From Persicitalea jodogahamensis (GTDB lineage: Bacteria; Bacteroidota; Bacteroidia; Cytophagales; Spirosomataceae), in NCBI RefSeq assembly GCF_014651615.1, contig NZ_BMXF01000001.1, forward strand, positions 248,001 to 312,000: 64,000 nucleotides of DNA, read 5' to 3'. The notes beneath the pieces were generated by a model that was not told where the DNA came from, searched no databases, and saw only the letters and a list, made by a program, of their open reading frames with translations. Position numbers and translations under genes: made by a program. This document shows, in pieces, positions 17,316-26,314 of the stretch (within the stretch, counting starts at the first letter, position 1; each line of letters begins with the position of its first letter).

Positions 17316-17406
17316 GTTAGATATTGGACGCTGGATTCTGTGAAGCGCCGAGATTTACATCCAAAGTCCAGTGTCTAACTTCCAGAATCAAAAATCAGAA
17401 ACCAGC
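17316..17406 (+). repeat. Paired 7-bp arrays up to the sbcD start codon
   Basis: Left part (17316-17340): GTTAGAT, ATTGGAC, GCTGGAT and TCTG. Right part (17361-17406): seven C-initial units such as CCAAAGT, CCAGTGT and CTAACTT, ending exactly at the sbcD ATG (17407). The right vocabulary is the reverse complement of the left one (CTAAC/GTTAG, CCAGAAT/ATTCTG), so the region can fold on itself. Confidence 0.75.
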
Positions 17407-18651
17407 ATGAAAATTCTCCACACCGCCGATTGGCACATTGGTAAAAAACTGGATCACTACCCGCGCCTCGACGAGCAGAAACTTGTGCTGGACGAAATCT
17501 GTCAGATCGCCGATCGGGAAGCGGCGGATTGCGTGGTTATTGCGGGCGATTTGTTCGACAATTTCAGCCCGTCGTCCGAAGCGACCGAGCTACTGTACAG
17601 TACTTTGCACTGCCTGTCGGCCAACGGCGCCCGGGCGATTATTGCCATCGCCGGCAACCACGACTCGCCCGAGCGCATTGAAGTACCCGATGCCATGGCG
17701 CGAGCCTGCGGCATTATTTTCGTCGGCTTTCCCAACGCCGAAGTAAAGCCTTTCCGCACGCAGGCGGGCGTGGAAGTGGTGAAGGTCGATAAGGGGTTTG
17801 TAGAAATAAAACTACCCAGAATTGATTTCCCGCTCCGCGTGCTGCTCACTCCCTACGCCAACGAACAGCGGCTCAAAACCTTCCTCGGCCTGGAAGACAC
17901 CGAGGCCGCCCTGAGGATGCACCTACAAAGTCATTGGCAGCAACTTGCCGACAAATACCTGGACGATGAGGGTTTTAACCTGCTTGTGACCCACCTCTAC
18001 ATGATGCGCAAGGGCGGCGAGATGCCCGAAGAACCCGACGACGAGCGGCCCATCCTGAACATCGGCGGGGCGCAGGCGGTGTTTTCTGAAAACATTCCCG
18101 CTCAAATCCACTATACGGCCCTCGGTCACCTGCACCGTTATCAGGTAGTTGACAAAGTACCCTGTCCGGTGGTGTATTCCAGCAGTCCGCTGGGGTACAG
18201 CTTTTCGGAATCAAACCAGACCAAGTACGTGGTACTTTTGGAAGCGGAGGCCGGAAAGCTCGCAAGTTATCAACCCATCGAACTTCAACAGGGTAAAAAA
18301 CTCCACCGGGGCAAGTTTGAAAATGTGGACGAAGCACTGACCTGGCTGCAAGAACACCGCGACGACCTGGTACAAATCACGATGGTGACCGAAGAGTACC
18401 TGGCCTCGGCCGATAAGAAGCGCCTGCTGGACGCCCACCCGGCCCTGATGGCGATTATCCCCGAGATCCGCACCAAAGAAGCCAAGGCCGAAGCCGCCGA
18501 ACGCCTCCGCCTCGACCCCGAGAAGCTCTCCATTGAAGAACTCTTTGTCGATTATTTCAAGAACAGCAAAATCGGCGCGGGGCAAGTACCCGGTGATTCG
18601 CTGCTGGATTTGTTCCGGGAGGTGCGGGCGCTGGATGAAGCAGAAGAATAG
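17407..18651 (+). CDS. sbcD: Exonuclease subunit SbcD
   Basis: The 414-residue protein is the Mre11-type nuclease of the SbcCD complex, which processes hairpins, cruciforms and blocked DNA ends with Mn2+. Phosphoesterase motifs are present: LHTADWHIG (residues 4-12, D8 and H10), VIAGDLFDN near 47, AGNHDSPER near 83, and LGHLHRYQ near 236. I moved the start from 17371 to the ATG at 17407 because MKILHTADWHIG is the family N-terminus and the extra residues translate a repeat array. SbcC follows 192 bp downstream. Confidence 0.95.
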   Translation: MKILHTADWHIGKKLDHYPRLDEQKLVLDEICQIADREAADCVVIAGDLFDNFSPSSEATELLYSTLHCLSANGARAIIAIAGNHDSPERIEVPDAMARACGIIFVGFPNAEVKPFRTQAGVEVVKVDKGFVEIKLPRIDFPLRVLLTPYANEQRLKTFLGLEDTEAALRMHLQSHWQQLADKYLDDEGFNLLVTHLYMMRKGGEMPEEPDDERPILNIGGAQAVFSENIPAQIHYTALGHLHRYQVVDKVPCPVVYSSSPLGYSFSESNQTKYVVLLEAEAGKLASYQPIELQQGKKLHRGKFENVDEALTWLQEHRDDLVQITMVTEEYLASADKKRLLDAHPALMAIIPEIRTKEAKAEAAERLRLDPEKLSIEELFVDYFKNSKIGAGQVPGDSLLDLFREVRALDEAEE

Positions 18652-18843
18652 AAGAGCGCCAAAGACATAAGGTAACATTGTCCGTCCGGGCGGCTCAGTC
18701 TTTTGCAGTTTACCGGTCCTTTTGACTAAATCATACAAATAGAGTAGAAAACGGAACAGAAGTGATACTACTGTTAATGCTTTTATGACATCACCAGCAA
18801 GTCAAAGGTACTGTCCACGATCCACACTCAATTATCCCCTATT

Positions 18844-21800
18844 TTGATACCCCAAAACCTCACCATCCAGGGATTATATTCCTACAAAGAAACCCAGGAA
18901 ATCGACTTCACGCGCCTGACCGAAACGGCCATTTTTGGTATTTTCGGGAAAGTCGGTAGCGGCAAGTCGTCTATTCTGGAAGCAATTACTTACGCGCTTT
19001 ACGGCGAAACGGACCGCCTCAACAAATCAGGCGATGACCGTAATTACAACATGATGAACCTGCGGTCGGACTCGTTGCTGATCGACTACGTGTGCCGGGC
19101 CGGGCCGGAGGGGCACAAGTACCGCTTCACGGTGAAGGGGCGGCGTAACGGCAAGCAGTTCGATAAAGTAAACACCTTCGAACGCAAGGCGTACCAGTGG
19201 TCAGACGAAGCGGAAGACTGGGCGCCGCTGGAAGTCGATAACGCTGCCGAGAAAATCATAGGCTTGAGTTACGACAATTTTAAGCGCACGATTATTATTC
19301 CGCAGGGGAAGTTTCAGGATTTTCTCGATCTGCCGCAGGCGCAGCGCACCCGGATGATGAACGAGATTTTTCAACTAAACCGTTATGACCTGGCCGATAA
19401 GGTCAAAATCCTGAAAAATCGCAACGATAACCAGCTCGAAAACCTGGCCGGAAAGCTGACTCAACTCGGTCAAACTACCCCTGAGTCACTGGCGCAGTCG
19501 AAACGGGATTTGAAAAACGCCCAGTTGCTCATCAGGCAAAACGAAGGTGTGGTAAAGGAATTGACCGAAAATGATAAACAGCTTGAAACGCTGCGCCAGC
19601 TTTTTGAGGAAAAACTGACTGCCGAGCAGAAGATAGAGGTACTTGCCAGACAGGAGCAGGATTACAACGCCCGCGCCACGCGGCTTGACCGCTACCAGTT
19701 GTGCCGTAATACCTTCAAGCTGGTACTTAATCAGAAAACCATCCAGGAAGCGGCCCTGGCGCGGGACCGGGGTACTTTACAACAAAAGGAAAAAGCGGCG
19801 GCGGAAGTGCAACAGCAGATCGCGGGTGAGCAGAAAAAGCTGGACGAAATTTTGCCACATTATGAGAAGCGGGATGCACTGAAAAAAGAAGCTGAGGAAC
19901 TGGCCCTGGTGCTGACTTTGGCGCAGGCCAAGGAAGAACAGGTTAAATTACAGGAAGACCAAAAGCGTGGGAAGTTGGCTGTGCTGGAAAGAAGAGACCT
20001 CATCGCTCAACTCACGGAGCAGAAAGGTACTTTGGAAAAATCGCAGGACGAGGCGAAAGCCGGGCGCGTGGATTTGGAAGTGGTGACCAAGGTAGCCGAG
20101 TGGTTCTCGACCAAAAATTCGCTGCTGACGACTAAAGAATCCCTGAAGAAAGATGCCAATGCGGTCGCCAGAGACGAAGAAAAACTCGAAGGGACTAAGT
20201 CGGACCTGATGCTTGCCGCGCCTTTCGATCAACTTTTCGGCCCTGAAGATGCCGCAATGACGCCCGCCCAGGTTCGCGAGCGGCTCGATCAGGAAAAGCA
20301 GACGCTCGTCGGCCAGAATGCCGAACTGGACAAACAAATCCTGCACCTTAAAACCCAGCGTGAACTCCGGCAGTATGCCAGTGATTTGCAGCCGGGTGCT
20401 CCCTGTCCGCTCTGTGGCTCGGTGCATCACCCCAACGTGATGGGCGGGGCCAATGTGATCGACAACGAATTGAAGGCCTTTGAGCAGAGGCAGCAAAAAC
20501 TGCGCGAGACGGAAACGGCCTATGACCAACTTAAAAACCACCTGACCGGGCTGGAAAACGAGTTGGCATTCTATGAAAAACAGAAAAAGACAATTCGGGA
20601 AAAATGGGATGAAAATAAGGCAGCTTTGGCGCAGCACGATGCAGGTTTTGAGTGGACGGGTTTCTCTAAGGACGATGAAAAAGCGGTGAAAGAAGCTTTT
20701 CAGGTAGCCCGTCAGCAGCAGGCAGCCATTCAGAAACTGGAAGATGAGTACAAAAAAAAGGAACGGGAACTCAGTGAAGCGCGGGAGGTACTTGACAACA
20801 AAATCAAGCCTGCGCTGGATATGATTGAGTTGAAACTAGCCACCAAACTGGCCGAAACCGATACTCTGCAAAAGCAAATCACTCAGCTGGATGTGGCGGA
20901 ATTTGCCAGCCAAACGGCCGAGCAAATCAAGTACCGCATCCACGCCCAGAATACTACCTACCAGAAACTCACCAACGACTACGACCGCCTGACGAAGCAA
21001 ATCCAGACGCTGACAGACCAGCAAAATGTACTTTCGGGTGAGATCGCCTCGCTTAAAACCAACACTCAACAACAGGCCGAGGCTCTTCGTACGCTGAACG
21101 AAAACCTGGCAAAAGACATTGCCGACTCCGACTTCGCTGATGAAGGCGAGATCGTGACCATGCTGCAGTCGGAACTGGACGTTGCCACCGAGCAAAAACA
21201 AATCGAAGCGTATCGCCTGGCGCTGAATACCGCCCGCGCGACTCTGAAATCGCTGGAAGAAAAAACGGACGGCCTGCGCTACGACGCCGAAATCCACCGA
21301 AAACTACGTATCGATCTGGAAGAAAAGACAACCCGCCTCAACGAACTTCGCAAAGAAGAGGGAGGCCTGGCCAATCAGGTTAAAAAGCAGGAGCAGGATC
21401 TGGCGCAGCAGGGTGATTTGCGCAAGGAAAAGGAAAAACTCGACAACCGCGCCGGTGATATCGACACGCTGACCAAGTTGTTTAAAGCCAGTGGCTTCGT
21501 GAGTTATGTGTCGGCCATGCACTTGCAGAACCTGTGCAACCAGGCCAATGCCCGCTTCCATAAAATGACGCGCCACCAGCTGCAGCTTGAACTTTACGAA
21601 CCCCGCCCGGCGGAATACGATTTTCAAGTCCGCGACCTGCTGAACGAAGGCCGCACCCGCGCCGTCAAGACGCTCTCGGGCGGACAGAAATTCCAGGTTG
21701 CGCTGGCGCTGGCGTTAGCATTGGCTGACCAGATTCATAACCAATCGCACGCGCTGCATAACTTTTTCTTCCTCGACGAAGGCTTCGGATCGCTCGACAA

Positions 21801-21963
21801 GGATTCGCTGAGCGAAGTTTTCGAGACCCTGCAATCGCTGCGCCGCGAAAACCGCATTGTTGGCGTCATCTCACACGTGGAGGAGCTTCAGCAGGAAATC
21901 CAAAATCACTTGAAAATAGAAATGACCGAGCAGGGAAGCGTGGTGGTGCCGCATTGGGGGTAG
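18844..21963 (+). CDS. sbcC: Exonuclease subunit SbcC (TTG start)
   Basis: The 1039-residue protein is the Rad50-type ATPase partner of SbcD. Walker A is GKVGSGKSS (35-43), the zinc hook is C521-PL-C524 at the tip of two long coiled coils (about 190-515 and 530-900), the ABC signature is LSGGQ (944-948), and Walker B follows at FFFLDEGFGSLD near 975. The start codon is TTG at 18844. No ATG is available nearby, and IPQNLTIQGLYSYKETQEIDF is the expected N-terminus of the family. The 192-bp gap from sbcD is long for this pair and may hold a separate signal. Confidence 0.93.
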   Translation: MIPQNLTIQGLYSYKETQEIDFTRLTETAIFGIFGKVGSGKSSILEAITYALYGETDRLNKSGDDRNYNMMNLRSDSLLIDYVCRAGPEGHKYRFTVKGRRNGKQFDKVNTFERKAYQWSDEAEDWAPLEVDNAAEKIIGLSYDNFKRTIIIPQGKFQDFLDLPQAQRTRMMNEIFQLNRYDLADKVKILKNRNDNQLENLAGKLTQLGQTTPESLAQSKRDLKNAQLLIRQNEGVVKELTENDKQLETLRQLFEEKLTAEQKIEVLARQEQDYNARATRLDRYQLCRNTFKLVLNQKTIQEAALARDRGTLQQKEKAAAEVQQQIAGEQKKLDEILPHYEKRDALKKEAEELALVLTLAQAKEEQVKLQEDQKRGKLAVLERRDLIAQLTEQKGTLEKSQDEAKAGRVDLEVVTKVAEWFSTKNSLLTTKESLKKDANAVARDEEKLEGTKSDLMLAAPFDQLFGPEDAAMTPAQVRERLDQEKQTLVGQNAELDKQILHLKTQRELRQYASDLQPGAPCPLCGSVHHPNVMGGANVIDNELKAFEQRQQKLRETETAYDQLKNHLTGLENELAFYEKQKKTIREKWDENKAALAQHDAGFEWTGFSKDDEKAVKEAFQVARQQQAAIQKLEDEYKKKERELSEAREVLDNKIKPALDMIELKLATKLAETDTLQKQITQLDVAEFASQTAEQIKYRIHAQNTTYQKLTNDYDRLTKQIQTLTDQQNVLSGEIASLKTNTQQQAEALRTLNENLAKDIADSDFADEGEIVTMLQSELDVATEQKQIEAYRLALNTARATLKSLEEKTDGLRYDAEIHRKLRIDLEEKTTRLNELRKEEGGLANQVKKQEQDLAQQGDLRKEKEKLDNRAGDIDTLTKLFKASGFVSYVSAMHLQNLCNQANARFHKMTRHQLQLELYEPRPAEYDFQVRDLLNEGRTRAVKTLSGGQKFQVALALALALADQIHNQSHALHNFFFLDEGFGSLDKDSLSEVFETLQSLRRENRIVGVISHVEELQQEIQNHLKIEMTEQGSVVVPHWG

Positions 21964-22030
21964 TCTGGGGGCTGTTGGACAAGGTTTTAGTCATCTTTTT
22001 TGAAAAAGGAACTTACCTTTTCAAGGTTGA

Positions 22031-22063
22031 TTTGATAATAGTTACCGGAGAGTCTTATTTTTG
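22031..22063 (+). promoter_or_regulatory. Promoter of the beta-helix cargo gene
   Basis: TTTG (22031-22034) and TATTTTTG (22056-22063) are 21 bp apart, an excellent Bacteroidota match. The leader to the ATG at 22136 would be about 65 nt. Confidence 0.75.
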
Positions 22064-22135
22064 CACTAGTCTCAACCTTTCCCTACTCTGATGGGTCTGG
22101 ATTTTCAAATTCACAATTCTTAAACCTTCACCATT

Positions 22136-24853
22136 ATGCGCAAGATTTACCTGTTTCTCTTGTTGGCCGTGCTGGCTTTGCCCGCTTCGGCTACCGTCCG
22201 CTATGTCGATGCCAATCGACCCGACAACGCCGGCAACGGACTTTCCTGGGCCACGGCCCACAAGCACTTGCAATCCGCCTTATCGGCGGCTACCGACGGC
22301 GACCAAATCTGGGTAGCCAAGGGTACTTACAAACCCACCACTGACCCGAACGACCGCACTGCTTCTTTTGTCATGAAAGAGGGCGTAGCAATTTATGGCG
22401 GTTTCACCAGCGGCCAGATGAACCTGAATGACCGTAATACCGACCCAGCCAGTAACGGCACGGTGTTGAGCGGAGATATCGATGGCGACGGCAAGCTTAG
22501 CGGTAATAGTCTGCATATAGTTTACAATGTGGGGGTTAAGTCTTATTTGGATGGGTTTGCCATCAGCGGGAGCAACGATTATGATTTTGGCTATAATGGC
22601 GTCCCCTCGAAGGGCAGCGCTGTGTACATCGAGTCATCCAGCCCGACGATCAACCGCTGCCTGATCGAGAAGAACAATTCAAGGGAAGATGGCGGCGCGA
22701 TATATATTAAAGATGGCAATCCCCATATCTCAAACTGCACGTTTCGGGGCAATGCCTCGGGCACTACCGGAGGAGCAATCTACAGCAGCGGCGGGAGCCC
22801 GATAATCACGGGTTGTTTTTTTGAATTCAACATAACTACCTCGTATGATGGCGGGGCGATCTATCTCGCGAAGGCTGGCCCCTCGACGGAAATCAGAGAT
22901 TGCAAGTTCGCGAGCAACCAGAGTTTTTATAGCGGCGGAGCGATCTACAAATCTGATGGTAGCCTAAAATTAAGCAACTCTTCATTTGAATTGAACAAAA
23001 CTGTATTCGGCAGGTCAATCTCCGGAGGAGCGATAGTCAACGGCGGTAACATTCGAATTGACAACTGCCAGTTTATGAAAAATAGTACCGCGGGAACAGG
23101 CGGAGCACTATTTACCACAGGGAATGATTGCGAGATTACTAACTCCATATTTAAAAACAATAATTCTTTATTGGGAGGAGGCGCGTTACAGTTTGGTGGA
23201 AATCTCGTAGCCAGCAACTGCCTATTCCAGAACAACACCTCGTCTTTCGGGGGAGCAGTAAACATCGGAAGCGGTACGCCCCGCTTCTACAATTGCTCAT
23301 TTTTAGGAAATTCTGCGAATGCTTACCAAAACAATAATATCAAAGGTGGAGCAGCCCTCTATAATCGCGGCAATGGTAGTCCTCAGCTCGTCAATTGTGC
23401 GCTGTGGGATAATAACGGTGCTAACACATTTGACTATGAAGCGGGTTCGGGTGTCCTTGCTACTGTTACTTACTCTGTACTTGACGCATCCGTGACGGGC
23501 TATACCAGCGGTCTTGGAGGTATAACCTACATCAAGGTTAACCAATCGCCCTTTATCTCCGACACTGACGCTCGCCTACGCCCCGGTTCTCCCGCCATCG
23601 ACGCGGGCCTTAACTCAGCGAATTCTACCACTACCGACCTGGCGGGCAACCAACGGATAATCAATGGTACTATCGACATGGGGGCTTATGAATTCAGAGA
23701 CCCGGCGAGCTTTGTCATTACGGGTGTCAGCGGCGTAAACTGCCAGGAACTCTCGCCCACCGCGCGGCAGCTCACTTTTACACCCACTTATTCAGGCACG
23801 GATGGTTCACCGATTACTTTTTCAGTGTACGGAGAACTAGCCGATACCCAGGCCCCCGGCCCCTATAGCATAAAACTTTACAAAGACAATCCGACTATAA
23901 CGTTGATTGCGAAACAAGGAAATGGGGGAGAGTCCCGGTATCAATACGATTGGTTGGCGACTTGCGGTACCACGCCCCCTCCGCCCCCTCCAACGCCAGG
24001 TAACTTCGCTATTACGGGTGTCAGCGGCGTAAACTGCCAGGAACTCTCGCCCACCGCGCGGCAGCTCACTTTTACTCCTACATATTCGGGAGCAGACGGC
24101 TCACCAATCACCTTCTCAGTTTATGGGGAATTAGCCGATACCCAGGCTCCCGGTCCTTATAGCATAAGGCTTTACAAAGATAATCCGACTATTGCGCTGA
24201 ATGCCAGTCAGAATGGGAAACAGTCGCGCTTTCAGTACGATTGGCTGGCGGCTTGCGGTACTACCCCGCCCCCACCGCCCCCGGTGAGTGGCTTTGCGAT
24301 CACGGGTGTGACAGGGGTCGACTGCCAAATCCTGTCATCCACGGCGCGTCAACTTACCTTCACGCCTACTTATCAGGGCGACAACGGTTCACCCATCAAC
24401 TTCTCAGTATACGGAGAATTGGCAGATACCCACGCTCCTGGTCCTTACAGTCTGCGGTTATACATCGATAACCCGAGCATTACCCTTTTTGCCTTTCAGA
24501 ACGGTATCAGTGAGCGAGTTCGATTTGAGTTTAATTGGCTGAATGTCTGTAATACAGCCGCGGCGCGACTAGCCGTTGCCGAAGAGCCTGGCTCAGAATT
24601 GCAAGTGAAAGTACTGGGGAATCCCGTTGAGAATGGCGTGTTGAAAATGGAAGTACGCGGGGCACACGGCCAGCCACTCACTATCCAATTGAATGACTTG
24701 AACGGTCGCCTGATCGATGAACATCGGATAGAACAGGCCGAGTCTGTTGAAAGCCATTCATTGGCTATTAGTCAGCAAGCAGCGGGTATACTGTTACTTC
24801 GAGCCACCACACCCGATCGGAGTCAGACAGTGAAGGTGCTGAATGTCCGGTAA
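22136..24853 (+). CDS. Secreted beta-helix protein with three repeat domains and T9SS tail
   Basis: The 905-residue protein has a signal peptide (MRKIYLFLLLAVLALPASA). A right-handed beta-helix of the choice-of-anchor-Q/polymorphic OMP repeat type follows (about 20-520, many GGAIY and GGA rungs, DLAGNQRIINGTIDMGAYEF near 505). Then come three copies of a domain of about 90 residues (start near 526, 624 and 720; ITGVxGVxCQ...GPYS...LY.DNP), joined by Pro-rich linkers. The C-terminus (about 820-905, LQVKVLGNPVENGVLKMEV) is a type A T9SS sorting domain. It is probably a surface or released protein; its ligand is unknown. Confidence 0.88.
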   Translation: MRKIYLFLLLAVLALPASATVRYVDANRPDNAGNGLSWATAHKHLQSALSAATDGDQIWVAKGTYKPTTDPNDRTASFVMKEGVAIYGGFTSGQMNLNDRNTDPASNGTVLSGDIDGDGKLSGNSLHIVYNVGVKSYLDGFAISGSNDYDFGYNGVPSKGSAVYIESSSPTINRCLIEKNNSREDGGAIYIKDGNPHISNCTFRGNASGTTGGAIYSSGGSPIITGCFFEFNITTSYDGGAIYLAKAGPSTEIRDCKFASNQSFYSGGAIYKSDGSLKLSNSSFELNKTVFGRSISGGAIVNGGNIRIDNCQFMKNSTAGTGGALFTTGNDCEITNSIFKNNNSLLGGGALQFGGNLVASNCLFQNNTSSFGGAVNIGSGTPRFYNCSFLGNSANAYQNNNIKGGAALYNRGNGSPQLVNCALWDNNGANTFDYEAGSGVLATVTYSVLDASVTGYTSGLGGITYIKVNQSPFISDTDARLRPGSPAIDAGLNSANSTTTDLAGNQRIINGTIDMGAYEFRDPASFVITGVSGVNCQELSPTARQLTFTPTYSGTDGSPITFSVYGELADTQAPGPYSIKLYKDNPTITLIAKQGNGGESRYQYDWLATCGTTPPPPPPTPGNFAITGVSGVNCQELSPTARQLTFTPTYSGADGSPITFSVYGELADTQAPGPYSIRLYKDNPTIALNASQNGKQSRFQYDWLAACGTTPPPPPPVSGFAITGVTGVDCQILSSTARQLTFTPTYQGDNGSPINFSVYGELADTHAPGPYSLRLYIDNPSITLFAFQNGISERVRFEFNWLNVCNTAAARLAVAEEPGSELQVKVLGNPVENGVLKMEVRGAHGQPLTIQLNDLNGRLIDEHRIEQAESVESHSLAISQQAAGILLLRATTPDRSQTVKVLNVR
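23717..23781 (+). repeat. 65-bp exact direct repeat, copy A
   Basis: Identical to 24011-24075, offset by 294 bp (98 codons). It codes for the start of the first C-terminal repeat domain. Identity over synonymous sites indicates recent duplication or gene conversion. Confidence 0.9.
24011..24075 (+). repeat. 65-bp exact direct repeat, copy B
   Basis: Identical to 23717-23781, at the start of the second repeat domain. The third domain (from about 24293) is clearly diverged. Confidence 0.9.
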
Positions 24854-24881
24854 CGTAGTCTGTGAGATAGGCGGTGATTTG

Positions 24882-24912
24882 AAAGAGAAGGCTACGTCGT
24901 GGCCTTCTCTTT
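24882..24912. terminator. Hairpin between convergent genes
   Basis: AAAGAGAAGGC (24882-24892) and GCCTTCTCTTT (24902-24912) are perfect reverse complements with a 9-nt loop. It has a T-run on the plus strand and an A-run before the stem, so it may serve both convergent genes. Confidence 0.8.
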
Positions 24913-24964
24913 TCTATTCAAGCCCGTATCGAAATTTTGTTATATAAATCGATCATATGCTTCG

Positions 24965-26269
24965 CTAGACCAACCACCGATCTAGCCACCCAAAAGCCTC
25001 TTCCTGCATAGCCTTGTCGAACTTGTGCGGCCCGTCGTAGAAGCTGGTTTTGTAAGCGTCGCTGGCTTTGGCGATTTTGTAAACCTCTTTCAATATCTCG
25101 TCGCTCTTCTGCATTTCGGGAAGGGTGAAAAGCTGATCCTCGCGGTTACTGAGTACCAGCGTGGGGCGCGGGGTGCGCAAACCCATGATTTCGGAAAATT
25201 CCAGGTAGTTGGATAGCAGCGGCGTATAAATCATCCAGGTATGGGTATAGGCCTTGTTAAGGAGCAGATCACTCCAGGTCGTCATGAAGCCGACGGGTAC
25301 GGCGCACTTCACGCGCTGATCAAGGCCGCCGAGGTAAACCGTCCGTAAGCCGCCACCCGACAGCCCCATGCAGCCGAGTCGATTGGGATCAACCTCGGGT
25401 CGCTGGCTGAGGATGGTGAGCGCCATCTGGTCTTCCGCCAGCGTGACGCCCGGCCAGGTAGTTCCGGCGCAGAACAGCGACTTGGACATGATGTGCTCAT
25501 GGTCGCTTGCCCAGGCGTTGTAGGCAGCAATTTCCTCAGGGGTACTTATCTGAGCATCTGATTTTTTTTCCTTAGCGTAATTCGGCCCCCAGGTGATCCC
25601 GTCCACGTCCTCATAATGTACCCGACGGCTGCCAAAGGTGAACACATCGTGTACCAGCACCGCATAGCCGCTCTTGGCGAGTTCGTTGGCCCAGGCGCGG
25701 CCTTCGTAATACTGCTCCCGGTGCCGGGTCATCAGCGGGTTAGGTGTTTCGCTGGTCACGGCAATCTTGTCCCAGCCGAAGTATTTGTTACCCCCATGAT
25801 CGTGCAGACCCAGTACGGCAGGTAACGGATTTTTAACCCCCGCTGGTTTTAAAAATACCGCTTTGGTAGGGCGCCCGTGAGGTAGTTGCCACGATAACTC
25901 TTCAATCTCCAACCCGTCGAACACGTATTTTTTCTCCACCGTTACTTTGGGTACGGAGTGTACCGGTGGGCTGGCCACGAGCTCGTTGACTTTGGCTAGC
26001 GCTTCTTTGCGCCATGCATCCAGGCTTTTACTGCGGTTGGCGCGAAGCGAAAGTTGGGGGGGACTGGGCCTGAGCCCGGCAGCCCAGGAGCCGTACTGGC
26101 CAATAATGCTTTTGGTAGGATCGGGGAGTGTCACGGAGGTAGTTTCTACTGCAAAATTTCTGAAAAAATCCAGTGGTGCTGCCTGGGCAGCGAGAGGCAC
26201 GGCAACAGCCAAACCAGCGGAGTTTTTTACGAATTGGCGGCGAGTCGTAGCGGCTTTTTTATTAAGCAA
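24965..26269 (-). CDS. Secreted alpha/beta-hydrolase (acetylxylan-esterase-like)
   Basis: The 434-residue protein has a twin-arginine-like signal (TTRRQFVKNSAGLAVAVPLAAQA, residues 8-30). The hydrolase core has an oxyanion-loop segment LGLHDHGGNKYFGWD near 155, the nucleophile elbow GLSGGG near 300, an acidic residue region LVLSNREDQLF near 375, and the likely catalytic His in DGPHKFD near 415. It resembles the dienelactone-hydrolase/acetylxylan-esterase group, which deacylates esters, often of polysaccharides. The substrate is not evident. It is preceded (45 bp) by the outer-membrane barrel gene on the same strand. Confidence 0.8.
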   Translation of the reverse strand: MLNKKAATTRRQFVKNSAGLAVAVPLAAQAAPLDFFRNFAVETTSVTLPDPTKSIIGQYGSWAAGLRPSPPQLSLRANRSKSLDAWRKEALAKVNELVASPPVHSVPKVTVEKKYVFDGLEIEELSWQLPHGRPTKAVFLKPAGVKNPLPAVLGLHDHGGNKYFGWDKIAVTSETPNPLMTRHREQYYEGRAWANELAKSGYAVLVHDVFTFGSRRVHYEDVDGITWGPNYAKEKKSDAQISTPEEIAAYNAWASDHEHIMSKSLFCAGTTWPGVTLAEDQMALTILSQRPEVDPNRLGCMGLSGGGLRTVYLGGLDQRVKCAVPVGFMTTWSDLLLNKAYTHTWMIYTPLLSNYLEFSEIMGLRTPRPTLVLSNREDQLFTLPEMQKSDEILKEVYKIAKASDAYKTSFYDGPHKFDKAMQEEAFGWLDRWLV

Positions 26270-26314
26270 GAGGAAGGGGATTTAGATACTAGGCTCAATG
26301 GAAAAACAAAACCA

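Noticed and set aside
17371-17406. N-terminal extension of SbcD
   Set aside because: It translates the 7-bp array; family homology starts at MKILHTADWH.
18671-18684. GGTAACATTGTCCG shared with 57662-57675
   Set aside because: A 14-bp identity between two sites in 64 kb is within what chance gives; no further similarity around it.
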